Source: DAITQM01 sp039794245
Lineage (GTDB): Bacteria; Pseudomonadota; Gammaproteobacteria; Xanthomonadales; Wenzhouxiangellaceae
Direction of reading: 5' to 3'
DNA length: 64,000 nt
Assembly: GCA_039794245.1 (NCBI GenBank)
Contig: JBDIVS010000006.1
Location: 1 to 64,000, forward strand
The notes under the pieces are model-generated. The model saw only the letters and a list, made by a program, of their open reading frames with translations. It was not told the origin of the DNA and did not search any database. Shown piece after piece: positions 15,786-23,973 of the stretch. The first letter of the stretch is position 1, and each line of letters starts with the position of its first letter. Made by a program: the position numbers and the translations under genes.

Positions 15786-16267
15786 CGGCATCCGGTAAAA
15801 AATCCGCCGCCGACTCAGCGGCGGGCGGCATGGCGGCCCCGGCTAGGGTGGTGATCCACACCGACGGCGCGTGCCGCGGCAACCCCGGCCCTGGCGGCTG
15901 GGGCGCTTTGCTGCAATCCGGCGGCCACGAGCGCCGCTTGTCGGGCGGCGAACGGGCGACGACCAACAACCGGATGGAATTGATGGCCGCGATCGCTGCG
16001 CTCGAGGCCCTGAAGCGGCCGTGCAGCGTGGACCTCTACACCGATTCGCAATACGTCAAAAACGGTTTGACCGAATGGCTCGCGCGCTGGAAATCCAACG
16101 GCTGGCGCACCGCCGACCGTCGGCCGGTGAAAAACGAGGATCTGTGGCGCCGCCTGGACGCCGCCGCAGCGCGCCACAAGGTCCGCTGGCACTGGCTGCG
16201 CGGCCACCGCGGTCATCCGGGTAACGAAGAAGCCGACCGTCTGGCGCGCAGCGCGATACCTGGTTAG
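15782..16267 (+). CDS. rnhA: ribonuclease HI
   Basis: RNase HI cleaves RNA in RNA:DNA hybrids. The acidic active site is complete: Asp in IHTDGACRGNPGPGGWG, Glu in NNRMELMAAI, Asp in LYTDSQYV and the last Asp in NEEADRLA. A basic KSNGWRTADRRPVKNEDLW handle and HWLRGHRGH are present. The ATG at 15782 forms an ATGA overlap with the preceding methyltransferase gene, giving 161 residues. An internal ATG at 15830 would give the more usual N-terminus directly before the first strand, so the first 16 residues are uncertain. Confidence 0.95.
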   Translation: MTASGKKSAADSAAGGMAAPARVVIHTDGACRGNPGPGGWGALLQSGGHERRLSGGERATTNNRMELMAAIAALEALKRPCSVDLYTDSQYVKNGLTEWLARWKSNGWRTADRRPVKNEDLWRRLDAAAARHKVRWHWLRGHRGHPGNEEADRLARSAIPG

Positions 16268-16325
16268 GGAACGCAAAAATAACAGAACGCATTTTTACCA
16301 CGAAGGACGCGAAGAGACACGAAGG

Positions 16326-16508
16326 ATGGAATTTGACGAACTGTTGAACCGGGTTATTGGCTGTGCTCTCGAGGTCCATCGCGAACTCGGGCCGGGGTTG
16401 CTGGAATCCACGTATGAGCAATGCCTGGCGCACGAGTTGGAACTGAACGGGATCGCGTTCACCTCCAGTACCCGCGGCTTGTGGAATATAAACAAAACAG
16501 TTGCATAA
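16326..16508 (+). pseudogene. GxxExxY protein N-terminal fragment, cut by a MITE-like element
   Basis: The reading MEFDELLNRVIGCALEVHRE then LGPGLLESTYEQCLAHELEL is the N-terminal half of the GxxExxY protein family, small nuclease-like proteins of unknown role (named for GLLESTY). After residue about 54 the sequence switches to the degenerate left end of element D and stops. The missing C-terminal half holds the rest of the PD-(D/E)XK-like core, so the product should be dead. It is preceded by CCACGAAGGACGCGAAG, a repeat typically found before these genes. Confidence 0.8.
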
Positions 16509-16649
16509 ATTTTTATTAAATCAATAAGTTATGAGAATATTATTCTAAGAATCTAATTTACATGGGGTGGTGGCCGGTTTCTCGCCCAAGCGGCCAAGCT
16601 GCACTCACCCGCTTGACCGAGAATTCCGGGAATTTATGCAACAGTTGGG
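16493..16649. mobile_element. MITE-like element, short copy D (157 bp)
   Basis: The left end is degenerate (CAAAACAGTTGCATAAATTT) while the right end is intact (AATTTATGCAACAGTTGGG). The AT-rich half (ATTAAATCAATAAGTTATGAG) and the terminal GC-rich part (CGCTTGACCGAGAATTCCGG) are kept, but about 150 bp of the middle is missing relative to copy A. It truncates the GxxExxY gene and ends 8 bases before the dnaQ start codon, so it supplies dnaQ's immediate upstream sequence. Confidence 0.8.
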
Positions 16650-16657
16650 TTAACGCA

Positions 16658-17356
16658 ATGCGGCAAATTGTGCTCGACACCGAAACCACCGGTCTGGAAG
16701 TGACGGCCGGCCACCGCGTCATCGAAATCGGCGCGCTGGAGTTGATCGACCGGCGACCGAGCGGCCGGATCTTCCAGCATTACTTGAACCCCGAACGCGA
16801 GATCGACAGCGCCGCCGCGGCGGTCCACGGCATCACCGCCGAGCAACTGGCCAAAAAGCCGAAGTTTGCCGATATCCTGCCGGAACTGATCGAATTCATC
16901 GCTGGCGGCGAGTTGATCATCCACAACGCCGAATTCGATATCGGCTTCCTCGACGCCGAACTCGAACGCGCCGGTTACCAGCCATCGTCGATCGCGGCGA
17001 TCGCCGCGGCGGTCACCGATACCCTGCAGCTCGCCCGCCGCCTGCACCCCGGGCAGCACAACTCGCTCGATGCCCTGTGCCAGCGTTACGAGATCGATCT
17101 CAAGCGCCGCCAGTGGCACGGTGCGCTGCTCGACGCCGAACTGCTCGCCGCGGTGTATCTGGCGATGACCAGCGAACAGAAGAGCCTGCAACTGGATGTC
17201 GCCGCTCCGGCCGTGGCGGTGCGCTCGGCGCCCTGCACCGGCGACATCCCGGTGCTGGCCGCCGGCGCCGACGAAATCGCCGCTCACGAGGCCATCATCG
17301 AGGCCATCGAAAAAGAATCCGGCGGCCGCTGCGTCTGGCTGCACGGCGGGGGGTAA
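16658..17356 (+). CDS. dnaQ: DNA polymerase III epsilon subunit (proofreading exonuclease)
   Basis: DnaQ is the 3'-5' proofreading exonuclease of the replicative polymerase core. The 232-residue protein begins MRQIVLDTETTGLEV with the ExoI acids at D7 and E9. ExoII is IIHNAEFDIGFLD and the ExoIII-epsilon motif is HGALLDAELLAAVYLAM. The C-terminal tail that binds the alpha subunit is present. The ATG at 16658 is chosen because upstream in-frame codons read the MITE-like element. There is no good Shine-Dalgarno, since the element's right end (GTTGGGTTAACGCA) directly precedes the start. This may lower or alter expression. Confidence 0.95.
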   Translation: MRQIVLDTETTGLEVTAGHRVIEIGALELIDRRPSGRIFQHYLNPEREIDSAAAAVHGITAEQLAKKPKFADILPELIEFIAGGELIIHNAEFDIGFLDAELERAGYQPSSIAAIAAAVTDTLQLARRLHPGQHNSLDALCQRYEIDLKRRQWHGALLDAELLAAVYLAMTSEQKSLQLDVAAPAVAVRSAPCTGDIPVLAAGADEIAAHEAIIEAIEKESGGRCVWLHGGG

Positions 17357-17366
17357 CCAAGTCGGA

Positions 17367-18800
17367 TCAGGCTTTGGCCGCGGGACGTTTGTCGGCCGCC
17401 AGCAACGGATGGCGACTGTGATCGAGCCAGGACAGCACCTGATAATAAGCCCGGATATTGGTGACGTACTGCACCGCCTCGTAACCGCGCGCATAACCGT
17501 GTTTCAGCGTCCGGTAATGGCGTTCGCGGGCGAGCAGCGGCAGACGCTCGGCGACATCTTCCCAGCGGTTGGGATCGCCGCCCTGCCGCTCGGTCAGGAT
17601 GCGCGCGTCCTCGAGATGCCCCATGCCGATGTTGTACGCGGCGAGCGCCAGCCACAGGCGGTCGGGCATCTCGATCCACGCCGGCAGGCGGGCCAGAAGA
17701 TCGTTGAGGTAACGCGCCCCGCCGTCGATGCTCTGCACCGGGTCGCGGCGGTTGGCGACGCCCAGATCCCCGGCCGTGGAGCGGGTCAGCATCATCACGC
17801 CGCTGACCCCGGTGCGCGACACGGCGCGCGCGTTCCAGTGCGATTCCTGGTAACCGACCGCAGCGAGCAGGTGCCAATCCATACCGTAGAGCGCCGCGGT
17901 TTCCTCGAAGATCGGCTGCAGGCGCGGCAGGCGGCTGGCAATGCGCTGCAGGAAAGTATAGGCCCCCGCCTGGTCGTAGGACTCGAGGTGGTCGAAATAA
18001 CTGCGTTGCAAGGCGGCGATCCCGCCGTTTGCCAGCTCGTCTTCCAGAAAGCGCCCCGCCGCGTCGCGCAAGCTCAAGTCGCCGCCGGCGGCGAAAGCCC
18101 AGGCGATATCGCTTTCCGGCCCGATGGCCAGCGCGCTCGACAGTTTAGGGAAAAACGCCTGCTGTAGCCGGAAAAGATTATCATCGAGCAGCGTGTAGTC
18201 GAGTTCGCCATTTTGCACCATCTCCAGCAGATCCTCGATGCCGGCGCCGAGTACCTCGTTCCATTCGAGGCCGGGCACCTCGGCGGTGAGCGCGGCCAGC
18301 GTCTCGGCGTAACTCGATCCGGCGATGACCGCGAGCCGCGAATTGGCCAGGTCGGCGATTTCCCGCGGCCGGTACTCGCCGGCGCGGTAAATGACGACAG
18401 CGCGGGTCGTGGTGTATGGCGGAGTAAAAATAGCACGCTCCGCACGGCCCGGCGTCCGGGTGAAATTGGCGCCGATAAAATCACCTTGGCCGCGTTCCAG
18501 CGCCGGCAGCAGGCCGTCGAAGGTTTCCACTTCCTCCACCGCAAGACGCACGCCGAGTGCCGCGGCGAAACGCCCGGCGAGTTCGTATTCAAAACCGACC
18601 TTGCGCTCGTCGTCGAGTGCGTAATAGGTGCTGGCCCCGGGGCGGGTGATCAGGTACAGTGTGCCGCGCTCGCGAATCTGCTCGATCCGCGGCGGAGCGA
18701 CGCCGGAAGTGAGCACAGGCAGAACCAAAAGGAGAGTGACGGCGATCCCCAGCCGTTGCCGGCGGGGCGAAACAAAGGCGGGTGCAACCTTCTTATCCAG
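17367..18800 (-). CDS. mltF: membrane-bound lytic murein transglycosylase F, probable CTG start
   Basis: MltF cleaves peptidoglycan to 1,6-anhydromuropeptides. An SBP_bac_3-type periplasmic domain comes first (residues ~40-260: GTLYLITRPGASTYYALDDE, FIGANFTRTPGRAE). It is followed by an SLT domain with the catalytic Glu in AAVGYQESHWNARAVS, then GVSGVMMLTRSTA and LALAAYNIGMGHLEDA. The first ordinary start (TTG, 18728) falls inside the hydrophobic core of the signal peptide. Reading upstream gives DKKVAPAFVSPRRQRLGIAV then TLLLVLPVLTSG, a full signal sequence, from a CTG at 18800 preceded by AGGAGG. No ATG, GTG or TTG exists upstream to the stop at 18867. A 477-residue product from CTG is therefore proposed. 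Confidence 0.85.
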   Translation of the reverse strand: MDKKVAPAFVSPRRQRLGIAVTLLLVLPVLTSGVAPPRIEQIRERGTLYLITRPGASTYYALDDERKVGFEYELAGRFAAALGVRLAVEEVETFDGLLPALERGQGDFIGANFTRTPGRAERAIFTPPYTTTRAVVIYRAGEYRPREIADLANSRLAVIAGSSYAETLAALTAEVPGLEWNEVLGAGIEDLLEMVQNGELDYTLLDDNLFRLQQAFFPKLSSALAIGPESDIAWAFAAGGDLSLRDAAGRFLEDELANGGIAALQRSYFDHLESYDQAGAYTFLQRIASRLPRLQPIFEETAALYGMDWHLLAAVGYQESHWNARAVSRTGVSGVMMLTRSTAGDLGVANRRDPVQSIDGGARYLNDLLARLPAWIEMPDRLWLALAAYNIGMGHLEDARILTERQGGDPNRWEDVAERLPLLARERHYRTLKHGYARGYEAVQYVTNIRAYYQVLSWLDHSRHPLLAADKRPAAKA

Positions 18801-18808
18801 TGGCGGTT

Positions 18809-18815
18809 CCTCCTC
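18809..18815 (-). promoter_or_regulatory. strong Shine-Dalgarno that points to a CTG start for mltF
   Basis: Minus-strand GAGGAGG lies 8 bases before CTG at 18800. It is the best ribosome site in the region, and none precedes the TTG at 18728. Confidence 0.55.
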
Positions 18816-18920
18816 GTTGCGACGAAATCGCCCGCACCACGCGGCGCCGGACCGCCCATTCGACCGTCAACCCGGCGCCAGGTTCCTATAGAATAACCGT
18901 ATTTTTCAGAAATTGCACAC

Positions 18921-20324
18921 ATGATACGAACCCGATTCGCGCCCAGCCCCACCGGTTACCTGCACGTCGGCGGCGCCCGCACCGCACTGTTTTCATGGCT
19001 GACGGCGCGTGCCGCGGGCGGTGCGTTCATTCTGCGCATCGAAGACACCGACCGCGAGCGCTCCACCGCCGAATCGGTGCAGGCCATCCTCGACGGCATG
19101 GCCTGGCTCGAACTCGATCACGACGAGGGCCCTTATTACCAGTCGGAACGCCTCGATCATTACAACGAGGCGATCGAACACATGCTTGAAAACGGCCTGG
19201 CCTATCACTGCGACTGCCCGCGCGAACGACTCGAAAAACTGCGTGCCGAGCAATTAGCTGCCAGGATCAAACCGCGTTACGACGGCCGCTGCCGGGAACG
19301 CGGTCTCAAGCATCACGGCGGCCGTACCGTGGTGCGCTTCCGCAACCCCGACGATGGCGAAGTGACATTCGACGACCGGGTGCGCGGCGCGGTCTCGATC
19401 TCGAACCGCGAGCTGGACGACTTGGTCATCCGCCGGCCCGACGGTTCGCCGACTTACAACTTCTGCGTCGTCATCGACGACATCGACATGCGCATTACGG
19501 ACGTCATCCGCGGCGACGACCACATCAACAACACGCCGCGGCAGATCAACATCTACCGTGCCCTGGGCGCCGAGCCGCCGCGTTTCGCGCACGTCCCGAT
19601 GATCCTCGGCGACGACGGCGCGCGGCTGTCCAAGCGCCACGGCGCAGTCAGCGTCCTGCAATACCGCGACGACGGTTACCTGCCGCAGGCGCTCGTCAAC
19701 TATCTCGCCCGCCTCGGCTGGTCGCACGGCGACCAGGAAGTGTTCAGCCGCGAGGAGCTGATCCGCCATTTCAAGATCGAGAGCGTGCAGCGTAAAGCCG
19801 CGGCCTTCAATCGCGCCAAGCTCGACTGGCTCAATCAGTACTGGCTGAAAAATCTGCCGCCCGGGGAAACCGCCCGCCACCTCGAGTGGCACATGGCGCG
19901 CGCCGGGATCGAGCTGCAATCCGGTCCGCCGCTCGCCGACCTGATCGCCGTGCAAGCCGAACGCGCCACCACCTTGCGCCAGATCGCCAACGACAGCCGC
20001 GTATATTACGAGGACAGCGTCGAATACGACAGCGCCGATGCCGAGCACCACTTGCGGCCGGCGGCGGCCGAGCCGCTCGCTTTGTTGCGCCAGCGCCTGG
20101 CAGTCCTTCCCGAATGGCGCGCCGACGCCCTGGCCGGCGAAGTCAAGACCACCGCCCTCGAACTCGAAATCGGCATGGGCAAGGTCGCCCAGCCGCTGCG
20201 CGTCGCACTCACCGGCCGCGCACAATCCCCGTCGATCGACAAAACGCTGCTGCTGACCGGCCGCGAGCGAACGCTCGATCGCCTCGACCGGGCCCTGGCC
20301 TGGATTCGCAATCGTGTGGAATAG
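18921..20324 (+). CDS. gltX: glutamyl-tRNA synthetase
   Basis: Charges tRNA-Glu with glutamate. Class I signatures are clear: the HIGH-like PSPTGYLHVG at 9-18 and the KMSKS-like ARLSKRHG. The zinc-binding CDC then YDGRC cysteine set (family-type C-x-C...C) is present, and FILRIEDTDRERS is typical. The length of 467 residues matches bacterial GltX. The ATG at 18921 follows an A/T-rich leader with CCTATAGAATAAC, a possible -10. It is divergent from mltF. A truncated secreted-protein gene follows 9 bases after the stop. Confidence 0.97.
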   Translation: MIRTRFAPSPTGYLHVGGARTALFSWLTARAAGGAFILRIEDTDRERSTAESVQAILDGMAWLELDHDEGPYYQSERLDHYNEAIEHMLENGLAYHCDCPRERLEKLRAEQLAARIKPRYDGRCRERGLKHHGGRTVVRFRNPDDGEVTFDDRVRGAVSISNRELDDLVIRRPDGSPTYNFCVVIDDIDMRITDVIRGDDHINNTPRQINIYRALGAEPPRFAHVPMILGDDGARLSKRHGAVSVLQYRDDGYLPQALVNYLARLGWSHGDQEVFSREELIRHFKIESVQRKAAAFNRAKLDWLNQYWLKNLPPGETARHLEWHMARAGIELQSGPPLADLIAVQAERATTLRQIANDSRVYYEDSVEYDSADAEHHLRPAAAEPLALLRQRLAVLPEWRADALAGEVKTTALELEIGMGKVAQPLRVALTGRAQSPSIDKTLLLTGRERTLDRLDRALAWIRNRVE

Positions 20325-20333
20325 GAGAAAAAA

Positions 20334-20756
20334 ATGGACCTCGACACCGCGCGATGGGTTGCCGCGCTCAGGCTGCCGGCCGCCCTCGTTTTTTGCCTGA
20401 CAACACCTGCCGGGGCAGCCGTCACCGGCGCCGAAATGGATGCCGAAGGTTGGATTAAATTCGACAGCAGCCAAGGCCAGATTTCCTTCAATGTCGCTGT
20501 CAATGACACACCGGCTGTTGCAATATTGGATACCGGCGCCGAAGTGACAACGATTTCCCGCCGTTTAGTAGAATTATCTGGTATAGAGTCACTCGACTCT
20601 AACGCCATCAAGATTATCGGGGTTTTAGGGCAAGGTAATGAAAAACTATCAAAAAAGTTTGATTTGCATATAGGGAACGTGGCAATACCGCTTGGCAAAC
20701 CTGCAATAACAGGGCAGCGCTGTTCAGCTGCGATTGAGGCACAAGCTATAGCTTAA
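20334..20756 (+). CDS. retropepsin-like aspartic protease domain protein, truncated
   Basis: From an ATG with a good AGGAG site, the 140-residue product has a signal peptide (LPAALVFCLTTPAGA). One retropepsin half follows: ISFNVAVNDTPAVAILDTGA with the catalytic D-T-G, then EVTTISRRLVELSG, then a GQGNEKLSKKFDLHIGNV strand. Members normally run on through the flap and the conserved G-D region. Here the protein stops at AAIEAQAIA, so the C-terminal part is missing. From about 20450 the DNA is visibly more AT-rich than its neighbours, suggesting transfer or decay. It lies 9 bases behind gltX. Confidence 0.6.
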   Translation: MDLDTARWVAALRLPAALVFCLTTPAGAAVTGAEMDAEGWIKFDSSQGQISFNVAVNDTPAVAILDTGAEVTTISRRLVELSGIESLDSNAIKIIGVLGQGNEKLSKKFDLHIGNVAIPLGKPAITGQRCSAAIEAQAIA

Positions 20757-20858
20757 ACTCATGCGGATTCTGTCTTGACAATGGGGTCCACTTCACTCAT
20801 GACCACTGCGGTTAAGGTCAAATGAGTTTCAAAGCTGCTCAAGTGCGCGAGTTACCCA

Positions 20859-21104
20859 CTACTCGTAATACGGCAAGAATGCCTTCCCGGCACGGATGTC
20901 GTTCAAAAGCTTCTCCATTTCATTACGCAATTCGGTGAGATGGTGCTTTGCCGCAATCTCCATGAGCGAATCCAGGTGATCGTGGTGAAAATATCGAATC
21001 GTCTCCTGGCCACCCAGAACCTCCACTTGCGCGATATTGCTGATCTGCCCGCGGTAGGTCGCCGTCTCGCCAGCCGTATCTGGATTGGTCGTGATCACTT
21101 CCAT
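20859..21104 (-). CDS. hypothetical protein, 81 residues
   Basis: A small leftward ORF, MEVITTNPDTAGETATYRGQ then ISNIAQVEVLGGQETIRYFHH. The first half looks like short beta-strands; the second (LDSLMEIAAKHHLTELRNEM and EKLLNDIRAGKAFLPYYE) is an amphipathic helical segment. There is no signal peptide or cysteine. Composition is balanced and unlike shadow ORFs here, which favours a real gene. I do not recognise the family. It lies in the lower-GC island between gltX and pgi. Confidence 0.5.
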   Translation of the reverse strand: MEVITTNPDTAGETATYRGQISNIAQVEVLGGQETIRYFHHDHLDSLMEIAAKHHLTELRNEMEKLLNDIRAGKAFLPYYE

Positions 21105-21230
21105 GCTGCCCGACTTCAGGCGATTGGGTAAATTTTGTTATAAGGTGTAGCCTGTGGCAAAGGATTTGTTTTTTGTAGGATTTTGCCGCGCCTGGCCGTC
21201 GGCGATCGGAGGATCGGGTAATTGCGGGGC

Positions 21231-22799
21231 TCACAACCACCCGAGGCGGTGGAGTAGGCGGCGGGTTTGGGGGTCGGCGGCGGCGGCGCGGCGGGTGGGG
21301 TCGAGGAGGTCGCGGGCCAGGCGTTTGCCGGCTTCGACGCCCCACTGGTCGAAGGGGTTGACGCCGTGCAAAACGCCGAGGGCATAGACTTTGTGTTCGA
21401 AAGCGGCGAGCAGGGCGCCGAGGCGCTCGGGGGTCAGGTGGTCGATGATCCAGATGCCGACCGGGATGCCGCCGGCCAGGGCGCGGGCGGGATCGGCGTG
21501 GGGCGCGCCGCGGCTGAACGCCTGCGCCTGGGCGAGCATCGAGGCCAGGTGCAGATCGGCCGAGCCGGCCAAGCCGGCGGCCGCCGGCCCGGCGCCGGCA
21601 ACCCCGACCAGTTCGACCGGCCAGCGAAAAAGACCCTGGTGCAACGCCTGGTACAGGGCATGCTGCAAGGCCAGGCCGCTGCCGCCGTGGACCAGCGGGA
21701 CGGCCGGTTCGGCGAGCGCCCTGCCCTGCTGATCGACGGCCTTGCCCAGGCTTTCCATTTCCAGTTGTATCAGCCAATCGGGCAAGAGGGCGAGGCGCGG
21801 ATCATAGACATAGATGCCGCGCGCCCGGTAGCCCTGAATCCGGTGTTGCCAGAAATCGTAAAGCGCAAGGCGCAACGGCATGTTTTCTGCCGGCGGTGCC
21901 GTGGCGAAATGGCGGTCCATCGCCGCGGCACCGGCCAGCAATTGGCGAAAGGCTTCCGGGCCGATCGCGGCGGCGGCGGCAAGCCCGACCGCCGACCATA
22001 CCGAATATCGTCCGCCGACCCACGGCCACAGCGGCAGTATGCGGTCAGCCCGATAGCCCTGCTCTGCCGCGGCCGCGGGCGCGGCGGTCACGGCAAAGGC
22101 GCGCGCCGCCCGCTGCTCTCCCAGCCACTCGATAACGGCGTCGGCCAGGAGCCGGGTTTCAGCGGTGGTGAAACTTTTGGAGGCGACGATCGCCACGGTG
22201 TGCCGGGGATCGAGCCTCTCGCGCAGGTCGCGCCATTGGTCCGGGTCGGGGACATTCATGAAATGGATGTCAGGCACGCCGTCACCGGGCGCGGGAAAGG
22301 CCCGGCAGAGCAATCGGACACCGAGGTCGGAGCCGCCGATGCCGAGGTGCAGGATATGGCGGACCTCGCCGCCCTCGGGCAGACGGCCGCGGCGCAGGTG
22401 GGCGGCGAGGTCGAGCAGCCGCGCGCGGACTTGCCGAACTTCGGCCGCGACCGCCGGATCGAGGCCGGTTACGGTCGCCGGATCGCGCAGCGCCATGTGC
22501 AGCGCCGGCCGCCCTTCGCTGCGGTTGACGGGTTCGCCGGCGAACAGCGCGGCGATGGCGCCTTGCATATCGCCGGCCGCGGCGTAATCGAGCAGCGCCT
22601 CGAGCGCGGCTTCGTCGAGCGCCAGACGGCCGGCATCGTGGTGCAGGCCGAGGATATCGAGGCCGAGTGCCGCGTTGCGCGCCGGGTCGTCAAGCCAGGT
22701 GTTGCGCGGCCGCGACAGTAACTGGTTGTTGCTTTCCCGCAACAAATCCAGGGACACCTCGATGGGGGGCGGGTCGGCGTTCACGAATGGCCGGCCCAC
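21231..22799 (-). CDS. pgi: glucose-6-phosphate isomerase
   Basis: Interconverts glucose-6-phosphate and fructose-6-phosphate. The 522-residue protein has the PGI signatures: HLGIGGSDLGVRL, IVASKSFTTAETR, PWVGGRYSVWSAVGL around the catalytic Glu-bearing region, and FDQWGVEAGKRLARDLL with the active Lys. The start is GTG at 22799; a second GTG five codons on is possible. It is slightly shorter than the E. coli enzyme (549). It is a leftward single gene between the low-GC island and the pan cluster. Confidence 0.96.
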   Translation of the reverse strand: MGRPFVNADPPPIEVSLDLLRESNNQLLSRPRNTWLDDPARNAALGLDILGLHHDAGRLALDEAALEALLDYAAAGDMQGAIAALFAGEPVNRSEGRPALHMALRDPATVTGLDPAVAAEVRQVRARLLDLAAHLRRGRLPEGGEVRHILHLGIGGSDLGVRLLCRAFPAPGDGVPDIHFMNVPDPDQWRDLRERLDPRHTVAIVASKSFTTAETRLLADAVIEWLGEQRAARAFAVTAAPAAAAEQGYRADRILPLWPWVGGRYSVWSAVGLAAAAAIGPEAFRQLLAGAAAMDRHFATAPPAENMPLRLALYDFWQHRIQGYRARGIYVYDPRLALLPDWLIQLEMESLGKAVDQQGRALAEPAVPLVHGGSGLALQHALYQALHQGLFRWPVELVGVAGAGPAAAGLAGSADLHLASMLAQAQAFSRGAPHADPARALAGGIPVGIWIIDHLTPERLGALLAAFEHKVYALGVLHGVNPFDQWGVEAGKRLARDLLDPTRRAAAADPQTRRLLHRLGWL

Positions 22800-22852
22800 T
22801 GCCGCCCGGCGCCAGCTGCATTCCCGGCTGCGGTACGCAAGTGATTGATTAT

Positions 22853-22892
22853 AGGCGAAAAAAAACCTCTCCCCCGAGCCAGAGGGAGAGGT
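22853..22892 (-). terminator. rho-independent terminator after panC
   Basis: Minus-strand stem ACCTCTCCC / GGGAGAGGT with a 10-base loop is followed by a run of eight T. It lies about 170 bases past the panC stop and should end the leftward pcnB-folK-panB-panC unit. Confidence 0.75.
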
Positions 22893-23061
22893 GTTGTACG
22901 GAGTGGTGTACCCTGATTACGCGCCTTGCAACCGTGACCAGACGTGGAGGTTCTGCCACGGACTGTGCATAGGATACCACAGTTGTTGCGTCCGGCCAAC
23001 CGGCAGCGGACGTCGAATGATGCACCGCCACCGCCCACCTGCCGCCCGCCCCACCGCCCAG

Positions 23062-23946
23062 TCACGGTACCGCCAGGTTGTCGATCAGCCGAGTGCGGCC
23101 GGCCCGCGCCGCGGCCAGAATCCGCCAGGGTCGATCGGGGCGCGGCAGACCGAGATCGCCGGCGTCGCGGACCGTGAAGTATTCGGGTTCGAGCCCGGCC
23201 TCGATCAGCGCCGCCCAGCCCTGCCGTTCGCATTCGGCAATCCGTTCGCTCAGGCGGCCGGTCAGGGCGCGGGCGGCGGCCTCAAGGGCCTGCGGCAGGG
23301 CCAGCGCCGCCTGCCGCTCGGCGGCCTCGAGATAGACATTGCGCGAACTGAGGGCCAGTCCGTCGTGATCGCGGATCAGGGGCGCGCGGATGATCTCGAG
23401 CGGGTAGCCGAGATCGCGCGCCAGGTACTCGACGATCAGCAACTGCTGGTAATCCTTTTCACCGAACACCGCAACCGCGGGCCGCACCAGGTTGAACAGC
23501 CGGGCGACGACGGTGAGGACGCCGTCGAAGTGGCCCGGCCGGCTCAGGCCGCACAGCGTGCCGGCGAGCGCCGGCGGCGCCGCCAGCTTAAGTGCGGCGC
23601 GAAGGCCGTGCGGATAGATCGCCGCGTCGTCCGGGGCGAACAGCAGATCGGCCCCGGCGGCTGCAAGCCGCGCCCGGTCGGCCTCCAGATCGCGCGGGTA
23701 ACGGTCGAAATCCTCGCCGGCGGCGAACTGCGCGGGGTTGACATAAATACTGACGATCACGCGCTCGGCATGGCGGCGGGCAACGTCGATGAGGCTGAGG
23801 TGCCCGGCGTGCAGGCCGCCCATCGTCGGCACTAGCGCGACGCGCTCGCCGCGGGCGTGAAAGACATCGACCGCCCGCGCCAGCGCCTGGCGGTCGAAAA
23901 CGCATTCGAGACCGCCGCCCGCCTGTGACGCACATGCCGCCTTCAT
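23062..23946 (-). CDS. panC: pantoate--beta-alanine ligase
   Basis: Joins pantoate and beta-alanine with ATP to make pantothenate (vitamin B5). The 294-residue protein has the adenylating HIGH-like motif PTMGGLHAGH, SIYVNPAQF and the FGEKDYQQL signature. The KMSKS-like LALSSRNVYL is also present. The N-terminus runs about 13 residues longer than usual (MKAACASQAGGGLECVFD). It follows panB by 27 bases on the same strand; panD is not in this window. Confidence 0.97.
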   Translation of the reverse strand: MKAACASQAGGGLECVFDRQALARAVDVFHARGERVALVPTMGGLHAGHLSLIDVARRHAERVIVSIYVNPAQFAAGEDFDRYPRDLEADRARLAAAGADLLFAPDDAAIYPHGLRAALKLAAPPALAGTLCGLSRPGHFDGVLTVVARLFNLVRPAVAVFGEKDYQQLLIVEYLARDLGYPLEIIRAPLIRDHDGLALSSRNVYLEAAERQAALALPQALEAAARALTGRLSERIAECERQGWAALIEAGLEPEYFTVRDAGDLGLPRPDRPWRILAAARAGRTRLIDNLAVP

Positions 23947-23973
23947 GCCGGCGCCACCGGGCTGAGCCGGCCG

